Shown: positions 1 through 5,603 of the stretch, in pieces
Position numbering within the stretch: position 1 is the stretch's first letter
Layout: each line of letters begins with the position of its first letter
Virus record (IMG/VR): IMGVR_UViG_3300046370_000051
Span: 1 to 23,224 of that record
DNA length: 23,224 nt
Reading direction: 5' to 3' (one strand)
From: a virus
Position numbers and translations under genes: made by a program
Notes under the pieces: generated by a model
Told to the model about the DNA's origin: nothing
Seen by the model: the letters and a program-made list of their open reading frames with translations, nothing else
Databases searched by the model: none

Positions 1-338
1 TCTGATGGTTGTAGATGTTGTAGAGCAGGTATGTCCTGTATCAGACGTAACGTAAAGGTAGAGAAGTCATCCGATCTATTCTTACTGGCAGACACAACAA
101 GTATGTTTTTTGTTTGGTCTAGTAGTAACTGATGAACAACAAACGCTGAGGTTATCCAACTCTTACCACAACCACGAAATGCTTGAATAACGGAACGACG
201 AGGTCCATTTTGCAAGTATAAAGCCATGTCGTACTGTAACGGAGTAGGGTCAGGCAGGTTAAGGTGTCGCCAAACAAGACACAGAAAGTTTCTAAAGTCT
301 CGTAGTTGTGGTGGTATCTCTTGGTGTTTCTTCTTCAT
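1..338 (-). CDS. terL: Terminase large subunit, N-terminal part (cut by window edge)
   Basis: This is the ATPase/nuclease motor that packages DNA into the prohead, corresponding to T7 gene 19. I translated it by hand: the ATG at 338 opens a frame that stays open to the window edge, giving 112 residues. Residues 53-60 read AFRGCGKS, the Walker A P-loop, followed by WITSAFVVHQLL. Around residues 79-90 comes ILVVSASKNRSDDFS, which matches the T7 gp19 segment IVSASKERAD. The nuclease domain lies outside the window. No Shine-Dalgarno sequence sits close to the ATG; the preceding bases are AT-rich and directly follow a hairpin terminator, which may limit its expression. The family call is very secure. 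The start is likely because the first residues (MKKKHQEIPPQLRDFRNFL) look like those of other T7-type large terminases. Confidence 0.95.
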   Translation of the reverse strand, partial: MKKKHQEIPPQLRDFRNFLCLVWRHLNLPDPTPLQYDMALYLQNGPRRSVIQAFRGCGKSWITSAFVVHQLLLDQTKNILVVSASKNRSDDFSTFTLRLIQDIPALQHLQPS

Positions 339-343
339 CGTAT

Positions 344-382
344 CAAATAAAAAGGAGCCGACGTTATATTGCCGACTCCTTT
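344..382 (-). terminator. Intrinsic terminator between small and large terminase genes
   Basis: On the minus strand a 12-bp stem (arms at 371-382 and 351-362, two G-U wobbles, loop of 8 bases at 363-370) is followed by TTTTTATTT. The + strand lacks a matching U-tract, so the terminator acts on leftward transcripts. It ends about a dozen bases before the large terminase ATG, so it would split the two terminase genes into differently expressed parts unless it is read through. The left arm contains AAAGGAG, a ribosome-binding-like sequence that is buried in the stem. Confidence 0.8.
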
Positions 383-408
383 AGAGTATATGGGAATGTA
401 GGGAAGAG

Positions 409-660
409 TTAAAGTTGTTTCTCTGCGGGTATATCGTCTTGTTGTTCAGGGAACGGTAACGGTTCAAAGTCTTTGCTTAATTGATCCAAAGCACTACCAC
501 TACGATTATCCACTGTGATGTTGTTATCTTTTAACCACTTGCCTATCGTGTTCATCAAAGCCGGGTTGTATTCCTCCATAGCTTTCATGTACCCAACTGC
601 ATTCTTACACAGTTCAGTATAACCGTCAGCAAGTTTAGCTCCTTCTACGTGATCCTTCAT
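409..660 (-). CDS. terS: Probable terminase small subunit
   Basis: Small acidic protein of 83 residues, similar in length to T7 gp18 (89 residues), directly upstream of the large terminase as in T7. It should recognise the concatemer DNA and regulate the large subunit. The middle, YNPALMNTIGKWLKDNNI (about residues 31-48), resembles the common small-terminase pattern of helix followed by a LKDN(N/G)I turn seen in T7-like phages. The C-terminus is acidic and rich in Pro and Gln (LPFPEQQDDIPAEKQL). The start is the ATG at 660, six bases after the stop of the upstream gene; there is no near Shine-Dalgarno sequence, and the leader is AT-rich (AATAATAACTT). The call rests on position, size and this pattern; no DNA-binding helix-turn-helix is obvious. 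Confidence 0.75.
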   Translation of the reverse strand: MKDHVEGAKLADGYTELCKNAVGYMKAMEEYNPALMNTIGKWLKDNNITVDNRSGSALDQLSKDFEPLPFPEQQDDIPAEKQL

Positions 661-666
661 AAGTTA

Positions 667-864
667 TTATTTGTTGTCTCTCGGCATCTCAGAGTGGTCA
701 CCACGTCCGTTCATATTGTTCAGGATTCGTGTTACCCACATCTGTAAAAGAGCGGAGGAGCTGAGACCGAGCGTATTAGCGATCCCAGCTACCTCCTTCT
801 TTTGTGAGCTTGTGAGACGAAAAGTTAGAGATGATGTATCTCTTTTTTTACCTTTCGCACTCAT
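667..864 (-). CDS. Ribbon-helix-helix-like small protein
   Basis: A 65-residue basic protein. Residues 11-19 (TSSLTFRLT) can form the DNA-reading beta strand, residues 20-34 (SQKKEVAGIANTLGL) the first helix and residues 35-50 (SSSALLQMWVTRILNN) the second, which is the layout of Arc/CopG/MetJ-type ribbon-helix-helix domains. Such proteins are usually dimeric DNA binders and often repressors. It lies between the repeat-rich fibre and the small terminase, with 14 bases and 6 bases of spacing, so it is cotranscribed with structural genes rather than placed in an early control region. It could be a late regulator or a DNA-binding partner of packaging. The fold assignment is by pattern only; the function is inference. 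Confidence 0.6.
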   Translation of the reverse strand: MSAKGKKRDTSSLTFRLTSSQKKEVAGIANTLGLSSSALLQMWVTRILNNMNGRGDHSEMPRDNK

Positions 865-878
865 TCAGCGATATAAAC

Positions 879-2060
879 TTAAGCCATTGCAGCAGTAAAG
901 TCTGCCAATGAACCAAGATTGTTTCCGTCACCAAGAACAACGTCGTTAGCTTTAACGTCGATCAACTCAGCACTTCCGTCGTCTCCACTGATGTCAGTAG
1001 AAGCAGAAGTAGCGGATGTTTTATAGAACGCAAACTTGTCGATTCCTTCGTCGTATACAGCAGCGATGTTTCCACCGTCACCAGTACCACGCTCAATGAT
1101 AAGACCAGCGTCGTTCGAGTTGTTGGTTGAACCAGCAGCACCGTCGTTGATCAAAAGAATAGAGTCTTTGATTTCGGAGTTAGTGGTTTGTACGGAAGTA
1201 GTTGTACCGTTAACAGTTAAGTTACCACTAAGTACAAGGTTAGTTCCGCTTACGTCACCGGTGAATGCAGCACCAGCAAGATTAGCTTTGGCAGCGTCAA
1301 GAGCCGATTCAGCAGCACGAGCAGTTGAAGCTTCGGCATCGATGTTCGACTGAAGAGTCGTGTCAGCAGATGCTCTAGCAGTAGCTTCACCACTAACAGC
1401 AGCGATACGTGCAGTTTCTTCAGCGTCGATATTGGACTGTAAAGTCGTATCAGCAGAAGCACGTGAGCTAGCCTCGTCGTTGATGTTTGTTTGAAGGGTC
1501 GAGTCAGCGGATTGACGGGCAGTCTCTTCAGCATCAATGTTGCTTTGGAGAGTTGAGTCAGCACTGGCACGAGAAGAAGCTTCACTATCAATGTTAGACT
1601 GAAGGGTACTGTCGGCAGATGCACGAGTACTTGCTTCAGAAGCGATAGCGTCAGCGTTAGTTTTGATCTGTGCATCGAGAGCTTCGTCAGCAGCAACCAA
1701 AGAACCAGCAGATGTGATGTAGTTGGTTGAGGAGTTAGCGGAGTACGATCCACCTGCACCAAGACCAGCACCACTTTGAGTAGCGTCTAGTTCGGATTGG
1801 ATAGCGGAGTCAGCGGATGCTCTGCTTGATGCTTCTGTGTCAATGTTACCTTGTAAGGTAGAGTCAGCAGACGCACGGCTAGAAGCCTCAGCGGTGATGT
1901 TAGATTGCAGGGTAGTATCGGCACTTGCACGACTGGAGGCTTCCGAATCAATGTTCGTTTGTAATGTAGCCTCAGCAGCTTCTGCACGTGATTTCTCAAC
2001 TGCAATAGCACTTTTGGTCGATTGACCGATTTGATAGAATATAGATGATGTATCTGGCAT
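879..2060 (-). CDS. Repeat-rich tail fibre protein
   Basis: A 393-residue fibre. Residues 5-20 (SSIFYQIGQSTKSAIA) carry an N-terminal motif shared with two other proteins of this window, likely a docking element. Residues about 20-260 hold about ten 18-residue units of the type EASSRASADTTLQSNI, interrupted near residues 95-140 by a GAGLGAGGSYSANSSTNY insert; the units should form a trimeric coiled rod. From about 265 the C-terminal part (AAFTGDVSGTNLVLSGNLTV, later TTTSVQTTNSEIKDSILLIN) is the beta-rich domain common in fibres of marine phages. There is no visible S74 chaperone, so trimerisation must rely on the rod or another protein. It is the last gene of the adhesin block. The leader lacks a Shine-Dalgarno sequence. 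Fibre function is well supported; the receptor is unknown. Confidence 0.85.
   Translation of the reverse strand: MPDTSSIFYQIGQSTKSAIAVEKSRAEAAEATLQTNIDSEASSRASADTTLQSNITAEASSRASADSTLQGNIDTEASSRASADSAIQSELDATQSGAGLGAGGSYSANSSTNYITSAGSLVAADEALDAQIKTNADAIASEASTRASADSTLQSNIDSEASSRASADSTLQSNIDAEETARQSADSTLQTNINDEASSRASADTTLQSNIDAEETARIAAVSGEATARASADTTLQSNIDAEASTARAAESALDAAKANLAGAAFTGDVSGTNLVLSGNLTVNGTTTSVQTTNSEIKDSILLINDGAAGSTNNSNDAGLIIERGTGDGGNIAAVYDEGIDKFAFYKTSATSASTDISGDDGSAELIDVKANDVVLGDGNNLGSLADFTAAMA
1290..2003 (-). repeat. Tandem 54-bp repeats inside the fibre gene
   Basis: About ten imperfect 54-bp units encode the 18-residue motif (consensus D-x-E-A-S-S-R-A-S-A-D-S/T-T-L-Q-S-N-I). One break near residues 95-140 holds a Gly/Ser/Asn-rich insert, and one unit (DAEETARIAAVSGEATARAS) looks like a partial fusion of two. 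Silent differences between units show they are not freshly copied. Such arrays can gain or lose units by recombination and so change fibre length. Confidence 0.85.
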
Positions 2061-2081
2061 ATTAGTATTTATTATTGATGG

Positions 2082-2312
2082 TTAAAGTTCTTCCATTGGG
2101 GCAGTCCACTCTTCACCTGCTAAAACCTCAAGGATTTCAGCGTGGCTATAAGTGTCTTTACCTAATAGAAAAGGTGGCATAGCTCCTTCATACTTTACGA
2201 ATGTCTTATCACCCGCAACATTATACCGAAGGGTATTAGCTGAGGTTTCAAGAACGTTATTAAAGTCTACAGAAGGAACTTCCGAAGCGTCAATGATTAC
2301 GTAGTTTCTCAT
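2082..2312 (-). CDS. Small protein after LamG adhesin, copy 2
   Basis: A 76-residue protein of unknown function, clearly paralogous to the 78-residue protein encoded at 3146-3382: roughly 50 of 76 residues are identical by hand alignment, including TLRYNVAGD, TFVKYEGA, VLAGE and the C-terminal PMEEL. It directly follows the second LamG-like gene, just as its paralogue follows the first. The pairing suggests that each small protein works with the adhesin encoded before it, perhaps as an assembly factor or an adhesin subunit, but no catalytic or binding motif is visible. The SHAEILEVLAGEEW segment resembles the end (DHAEFLEGLTGD) of the small RRGT-type protein at 4773-5009. The leader lacks a ribosome site and shares CCTAGCTAACC with the leader of copy 1. 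Confidence 0.75.
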   Translation of the reverse strand: MRNYVIIDASEVPSVDFNNVLETSANTLRYNVAGDKTFVKYEGAMPPFLLGKDTYSHAEILEVLAGEEWTAPMEEL

Positions 2313-2326
2313 AGTATTAGTATAGG

Positions 2327-3142
2327 TTAGCTAGGAACGTCAGTTGAGAAGGATGGACTATTGGTTAGTGTTGCGTCATTACCTCCGCTACCTTGGTCTG
2401 TGATCGTAGTGCCACTTCCTGAATCATTATCACCCATACGATACCAAGCAACAGGCGAGTAAGAAGTTAGGTCGGCAGGTACTCCGCTGTTGTATATGGC
2501 GGTAACATCAGAGGCTGATAAAACGGAGGGTATAATAGCTAATTCGTCTAGCTTGCCTGAAAAATTGAGTTCACTGGAACCCGGTCTATTTCTTTTTCCT
2601 ATTACCCAATCAAGACTTGATGTGTAATCAGACATTGTACCTGCGGTGGATACCGTATTATCTAGCGTTCCGTTAATGTACAGTTTTGTTACAATATTTG
2701 ATGCGTCTTGCTCTATCGTCCCGACACAATGAAACCAATCCGTTCCATGAGCTGTCGTACCTATGTTAGTTATAACCGATCCTGTTCCTGTGTAATAAAC
2801 AATACGAACAAAGCCAACGCTAGTTTGATAATAATACCTAGTCGATCCTTGGTTACCTGCAAAAACCTGATTTCCTGAAGCATCCTTTGCCCAAAACGAA
2901 ACGGAATGATCCGAATTAAAAGTTGATTGGAAGGTTGAACCTGTAGCTATAAAATCGTCAGTACCGTCAAAGTCTACGCTGTAGGTGTTACTAAAAGCTG
3001 CTCCTCCACTATCCGAAACAATCTCTGTCCAAGCAGAACCGTCCCAAACGATAATCTTATTAGTGTCCGTCTCAAAGTATGCCTCACCAGCAGCTGGCGA
3101 AGCGGGACGGGTGGATGATGTGACTGTATTTAAAGTAGCCAT
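2327..3142 (-). CDS. LamG/concanavalin-like tail adhesin, copy 2
   Basis: A 271-residue likely receptor-binding protein. Residues 21-40 (AYFETDTNKIIVWDGSAWTE) form the DTNK-type beta-hairpin also found in two small neighbours. From about residue 49 to the end is a LamG-like jelly-roll domain: FSNTYSVDFDGTDDFIATGS, then HSVSFWAKDASGNQVFAGN, TKLYINGTLDNTV, FSGKLDELAI and DVTAIYNSGVP, the usual strand pattern for laminin G/pentraxin-type sugar-binding folds. The C-terminus (GTTITDQGSGGNDATL) is about 80% identical to copy 1, while the centre differs strongly, as expected for a variable binding face. GGAGGAA, in the end of the preceding gene, provides a ribosome site. It should be exported to the tail tip, not secreted; there is no signal peptide. 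Confidence 0.8.
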   Translation of the reverse strand: MATLNTVTSSTRPASPAAGEAYFETDTNKIIVWDGSAWTEIVSDSGGAAFSNTYSVDFDGTDDFIATGSTFQSTFNSDHSVSFWAKDASGNQVFAGNQGSTRYYYQTSVGFVRIVYYTGTGSVITNIGTTAHGTDWFHCVGTIEQDASNIVTKLYINGTLDNTVSTAGTMSDYTSSLDWVIGKRNRPGSSELNFSGKLDELAIIPSVLSASDVTAIYNSGVPADLTSYSPVAWYRMGDNDSGSGTTITDQGSGGNDATLTNSPSFSTDVPS

Positions 3143-3145
3143 GTC

Positions 3146-3382
3146 TTATAGTTCCTCCATAGGTTGTGTCCAAGCTTCCCCAGCCAACACGGTCAACATT
3201 GCCGAGTGACTAAGGGTATCTTTTCCGTATAGGCTGCGTGGTTTAGCTCCTTCGTATTTAACAAAGGTTTCATCACCTGCCACGTTATATCTTAGTGTAT
3301 CCACTGATGTTTGAAGTACTTCGTCAAAGTTAACGGTACTTACTTCATCAGCATTTAGAATTACATATTGTCTAGTGCTCAT
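3146..3382 (-). CDS. Small protein after LamG adhesin, copy 1
   Basis: A 78-residue protein of unknown function and the paralogue of the protein encoded at 2082-2312. The strongest shared blocks are TLRYNVAGD, TFVKYEGA, GKDT and the C-terminal PMEEL. Its stop codon lies three bases before the ATG of LamG copy 2, and its final codons (ATGGAGGAACTATAA) contain the ribosome site for that gene, so the two are likely translationally coupled. It begins 12 bases after the stop of LamG copy 1, without a Shine-Dalgarno sequence. A role as assembly partner of the LamG adhesins is inferred only from the repeated gene pairing. Confidence 0.75.
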   Translation of the reverse strand: MSTRQYVILNADEVSTVNFDEVLQTSVDTLRYNVAGDETFVKYEGAKPRSLYGKDTLSHSAMLTVLAGEAWTQPMEEL

Positions 3383-3394
3383 AGTTATTAAGGG

Positions 3395-4231
3395 TTAGCT
3401 AGGGACATCAGAGGAGAATGTTGGACCGTTAACAAGCGTACCGTCGTTTCCTCCGCTTCCTTGGTCAGTAATAGTTGTGCCTGCCCCAGAGTCGTCATCT
3501 CCCATCCTCCACCAGCCTGTGGGCGAATACGAACTTAGGTCGTCAGGCACTCCGCTATTGTAAATGGCAGTAACATCAGAAGAGGATAAAGCAGTACTGT
3601 CCCACCATCCAAATTCATCAATCTTTCCTTTGAATCCGAATGTACCTGATGTATTAATAGCACCAATAACTTCAGGATAAAAATCCGAAGCGGTACTACT
3701 CGCCCCTGCATCTTGATCAATTTGTGAACCATTTAAATACATGGTTACAGTTGTAGTGGCATTGTCCTTTGTCCAAACCAAATTATTCCATTGAGTGAGG
3801 ACAGATAGGTCTGTACTGCTAAAACTTAATATATTAAAGGGAGAACCACTTTGTCTTAGATAATAGCTTATAGAAGAACTTCCATCATAATACATCCCCA
3901 ATCGTTTCTGTGTTGATCTGCCTGTAAGGAAATAATTACCTGCCCCCGTAAACTCAGGTTTGAACCAAACAGACACCGACCAAGTGCTAACAAGCGTAGT
4001 GAGACCTGTGCTTACATAGTCATCAGTACCGTCAAAGTCTACGCTATACTGGTTACTAAAACTAGTACTAGCTTCATTAGCAAACGTTCTCCACGATCCA
4101 CTGTCGTATACAACAATAGCACCTGCATCGGTACTACCAGCAGCTTTCAAATATAACTCACCATTCTTAGCAAGTCCGTTAGTTACCAACTCCGATTGTT
4201 GGCTGTCGTTAATTACTGTAATATCGCTCAT
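3395..4231 (-). CDS. LamG/concanavalin-like tail adhesin, copy 1
   Basis: A 278-residue probable receptor-binding protein. I chose the ATG at 4231 because it lies four bases after the stop of the preceding gene; an upstream in-frame start (4288) would run through that gene. Residues 1-50 differ from copy 2 (MSDITVINDSQQSELV, later IVVYDSGSWRTF, a short hairpin). From about residue 57 the LamG-like domain begins: SFSNQYSVDFDGTDDYVSTG, WSVSVWFKPEFTGAGNYFLT, TMYLNGSQID, FKGKIDEFGWWD, DVTAIYNSGVP. The last 64 residues match copy 2 at 51 positions by hand count, but the central part does not, fitting duplication followed by divergence of the binding surface. It probably sits on the tail periphery and contacts surface glycans. 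The LamG assignment is by strand pattern. Confidence 0.8.
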   Translation of the reverse strand: MSDITVINDSQQSELVTNGLAKNGELYLKAAGSTDAGAIVVYDSGSWRTFANEASTSFSNQYSVDFDGTDDYVSTGLTTLVSTWSVSVWFKPEFTGAGNYFLTGRSTQKRLGMYYDGSSSISYYLRQSGSPFNILSFSSTDLSVLTQWNNLVWTKDNATTTVTMYLNGSQIDQDAGASSTASDFYPEVIGAINTSGTFGFKGKIDEFGWWDSTALSSSDVTAIYNSGVPDDLSSYSPTGWWRMGDDDSGAGTTITDQGSGGNDGTLVNGPTFSSDVPS

Positions 4232-4235
4232 GTGT

Positions 4236-4493
4236 TTAGCTGTTGTTATAGACCTGCCAGTTACTACCGTCAAATACGTAGAGATCATAAGTATCGCTTC
4301 CGTACATGATAGTGCCTGTGCTGTCGCTGGTTCTTGCTGTTATGTTTGCTGCCGTGTCTACATCGGGTGCAACGGTATCTTCAGGAAAGCCGAGAATAGA
4401 CTTTAAGAAGTCCGTCACAGCGTCCGATTTATCTACCTTGTCATCCAACTTCGACTTAACGGTCTGTCCTATTTGTTGAAGTATGTTAGCCAT
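4236..4493 (-). CDS. Short tail-associated protein with shared N-terminal docking-type motif
   Basis: An 85-residue protein. Residues 4-15 (ILQQIGQTVKSK) match the N-terminal motif of the fibre (IFYQIGQSTKSA) and of the next small protein (VWYQMGQSVRNL). After a charged spacer (LDDKVDKSDAVTDFLKSIL) it ends with a beta-hairpin module, TARTSDSTGTIMYGSDTYDL followed by YVFDGSNWQVY, which resembles the hairpin at the start of LamG copy 2. The architecture, docking motif plus hairpin, suggests an adaptor or a minimal fibre that links another adhesin to the virion. It is followed within four bases by LamG copy 1. The start has only an AT-rich leader containing AATCACTAA. The function is inferred from context. 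Confidence 0.7.
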   Translation of the reverse strand: MANILQQIGQTVKSKLDDKVDKSDAVTDFLKSILGFPEDTVAPDVDTAANITARTSDSTGTIMYGSDTYDLYVFDGSNWQVYNNS

Positions 4494-4533
4494 TAGTGAT
4501 TATATTTATGTTAGTGATTATTGATTGTCAAAA

Positions 4534-4728
4534 CTATTGAGCAGCTTGCCATCCTGAGTCTGTAAATACATACAATTTATTAGTGTCCGTGGCATACGCC
4601 ATCGTTCCTAAGTCGTCGTCAGTCCTTGCTTGAATGTTACTCTCAGTGTCTAATATAGCCTTGCTGGTGCTAGTAAGAGATATTAATAAGTTCCTGACGC
4701 TCTGTCCCATTTGATACCATACGCTCAT
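4534..4728 (-). CDS. Very short tail-associated protein with the same docking-type motif and hairpin
   Basis: A 64-residue protein with the same two parts as the 85-residue neighbour: VWYQMGQSVRNLL at residues 3-15, then TESNIQARTDDDLGTMAYAT and DTNKLYVFTDSGWQAAQ at the end. The hairpin core (DTNKLYVF) is nearly the same as DTNKIIVW of LamG copy 2. The spacer between the two parts is shorter than in the neighbour. It stands alone between two gaps of about 40 bases and has no ribosome site beyond an A-rich leader (GAAAATAAAAT). It is likely a virion adaptor or a stripped-down fibre; no enzyme motif is seen. Confidence 0.7.
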   Translation of the reverse strand: MSVWYQMGQSVRNLLISLTSTSKAILDTESNIQARTDDDLGTMAYATDTNKLYVFTDSGWQAAQ

Positions 4729-4772
4729 ATTTTATTTTCATTAATTGGTTAAATCCGACACTTGTTAGTGAA

Positions 4773-5009
4773 TTACGGATCACCTGTCAAGCCTTCAAGA
4801 AACTCTGCGTGGTCTCCCACTTCTTCTTCACGTGCATCTAGGAAGTAAGGTAGTTCGTTCCAAGCAGTCGTTCCGTCTCCTATCTTAATACGATTACGAT
4901 CAGTATCTAGCTCGATAGCAACTTCACCTTCCAGCAGTACAGGGTTCTCTTCCCGCCACTCGGCATAAGTACCACGTCTTAATTGTATACGTTTTGTAAA
5001 ACTAGGCAT
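4773..5009 (-). CDS. Small RRGT-type (Mtd N-terminal-like) tail protein
   Basis: A 78-residue protein. The ATG at 5009 was chosen because it is preceded by GGAGGACAAGCAG, a strong ribosome site, and because homologous proteins begin at this point; the longer frame from 5087 runs through the upstream gene. Residues 5-14 (KRIQLRRGTY) and 28-47 (GEVAIELDTDRNRIKIGDGT) form the RRGT...GE...D...I.DGT module shared with the proteins encoded at 5860-6855 and 6871-7416, the type found at the N-terminus of major tropism determinant and other tail tip proteins. The protein is little more than that module plus an acidic tail (EEEVGDHAEFLEGLTGDP). It overlaps the upstream gene by eight bases, so translation is coupled. 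Confidence 0.75.
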   Translation of the reverse strand: MPSFTKRIQLRRGTYAEWREENPVLLEGEVAIELDTDRNRIKIGDGTTAWNELPYFLDAREEEVGDHAEFLEGLTGDP

Positions 5010-5232
5010 CTGCTTGTCCTCCGTCGAATATATCAGTGTCGTCCAATACAGGACCACCACCGTCAATAGTAACAAAAAATGGATCACTCTCCAGCGATGA
5101 AACCTTAGATTGTAGTTCGTCAGCTTTCTCTTTGTTCTCAGTAGCTACAGCCGACGATACAGCCGATACAGTACGCTGTTGAAAGCTTAACGGATTAGGA
5201 CGAACGACAGGTCTTCTAGCAGGTCTAGCCAT
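5002..5232 (-). CDS. Small coiled-coil protein with acidic DGG-rich end
   Basis: A 76-residue protein of unknown function. I prefer the ATG at 5232 (ARPARRPVVRPNPLSF): it follows GGAAGTGCTAAGG and gives a basic, Pro/Arg-rich N-terminus. Residues about 20-48 (SAVSSAVATENKEKADELQS, then KVSSLESD) form a short coiled coil; the C-terminus (DGGGPVLDDTDIFDGGQADA) is acidic with two DGG motifs, a feature common in small tail or neck proteins of marine T7-like and T4-like phages. Its end overlaps the start of the RRGT-type gene and supplies that gene's ribosome site. It is probably a structural or assembly protein, but this is inference from place and composition. Confidence 0.65.
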   Translation of the reverse strand: MARPARRPVVRPNPLSFQQRTVSAVSSAVATENKEKADELQSKVSSLESDPFFVTIDGGGPVLDDTDIFDGGQADA

Positions 5233-5234
5233 CC

Positions 5235-5471
5235 TTAGCACTTCCAACGACGCAACGCTAAAGCTTTACGGGTAGGTCTGCCTTTACTGTCTTTCATTGG
5301 TCCCTTGTTACCTGACATACGAGCACAGAAGGAACGCTTACGAGGACCACCACCGGGTTGAGGAGCTTTTAAATTAGAACCAGTAGCACGGTTGTATTTA
5401 CGTCTACCCTTCGCAGTGAGTCCACCTTTACGGCTTTTCTCACCTCTGCCTATAGATAACGATACACCCAC
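5235..5471 (-). CDS. Basic DUF6321-like protein
   Basis: A 78-residue, strongly basic protein (over 20 Lys/Arg, about two acidic residues). The blocks KGGLTAKGRRKYNRATGSNL, SFCARMSGNKGPMKD and PTRKALALRRWKC are the signature of a small conserved family in marine phages that I recall as DUF6321. Two cysteines (in SFCARM and at the C-terminus) are conserved in that family and might bind a metal or form a crosslink. Its role is unknown; the charge suggests contact with DNA, RNA or lipopolysaccharide. It starts at a GTG one base after the stop of the 42-residue gene, so the two are coupled. It ends just before the ATG of the next gene (5232). Confidence 0.75.
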   Translation of the reverse strand: MGVSLSIGRGEKSRKGGLTAKGRRKYNRATGSNLKAPQPGGGPRKRSFCARMSGNKGPMKDSKGRPTRKALALRRWKC

Positions 5472-5472
5472 C

Positions 5473-5601
5473 TTACTTCTTCTTCGGGAACCCTCGCTTC
5501 ATATTACTGTAAGCTTTAGGGCTAATCGTTGACTTCTTCTTACTACGGCTAATACCGAGTTTCTTTCTTCTGTTTATGTTTGCGTATAATCCTTTTGGCA
5601 T
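5473..5601 (-). CDS. Highly basic 42-residue microprotein
   Basis: An ATG at 5601 opens a frame of 42 codons ending in TAA at 5473. The product begins MPKGLYANINRRKKLGISRS and ends with MKRGFPKKK; it has about 15 Lys/Arg residues and no acidic residue. A (K/R)GLYANI start followed by basic residues is a recurring small protein family in marine and T7-like phages, which supports a real gene despite its size. It fills the gap between the holin-like gene and the DUF6321-like gene exactly, one base before the latter's GTG. The ribosome site is weak (AAAAGATAGAT). The function is unknown; nucleic-acid or membrane contact is possible from its charge. Confidence 0.8.
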   Translation of the reverse strand: MPKGLYANINRRKKLGISRSKKKSTISPKAYSNMKRGFPKKK

Positions 5602-5603
5602 AT

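Larger units (their letters stand above)
2082..4231 (-). repeat. Tandem duplication of the LamG adhesin + small protein cassette
   Basis: Two cassettes with the same order lie head to tail: LamG adhesin (3395-4231) with its small protein (3146-3382), then LamG adhesin (2327-3142) with its small protein (2082-2312). Both the adhesin ends and the small proteins are paralogous, and the leaders of the two small genes share CCTAGCTAACC. Similarity is high at the LamG C-terminus and at the first LamG strand, and low in between and at the extreme N-terminus. Confidence 0.85.

Noticed and set aside
1250-1774. 174-residue open frame on the minus strand inside the fibre repeats
   Set aside because: It is a shifted reading of the 54-bp repeats (Leu-rich repetitive product); the fibre frame explains the region and has homologous domains.
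1290-2003. CRISPR-like array from regular repeats
   Set aside because: Units are contiguous, coding and imperfect, with no unique spacers and no cas genes.
4232-4288. N-terminal extension of LamG copy 1 (MISTYLTVVTGRS...)
   Set aside because: It overlaps the coding end of the preceding gene in another frame; the ATG at 4231 fits the gene spacing.
5010-5087. Apparent signal peptide (MIHFLLLLTVVVLYW) on the small RRGT-type protein
   Set aside because: This stretch is an out-of-frame reading of the upstream gene; the strong ribosome site and family start place the true ATG at 5009.
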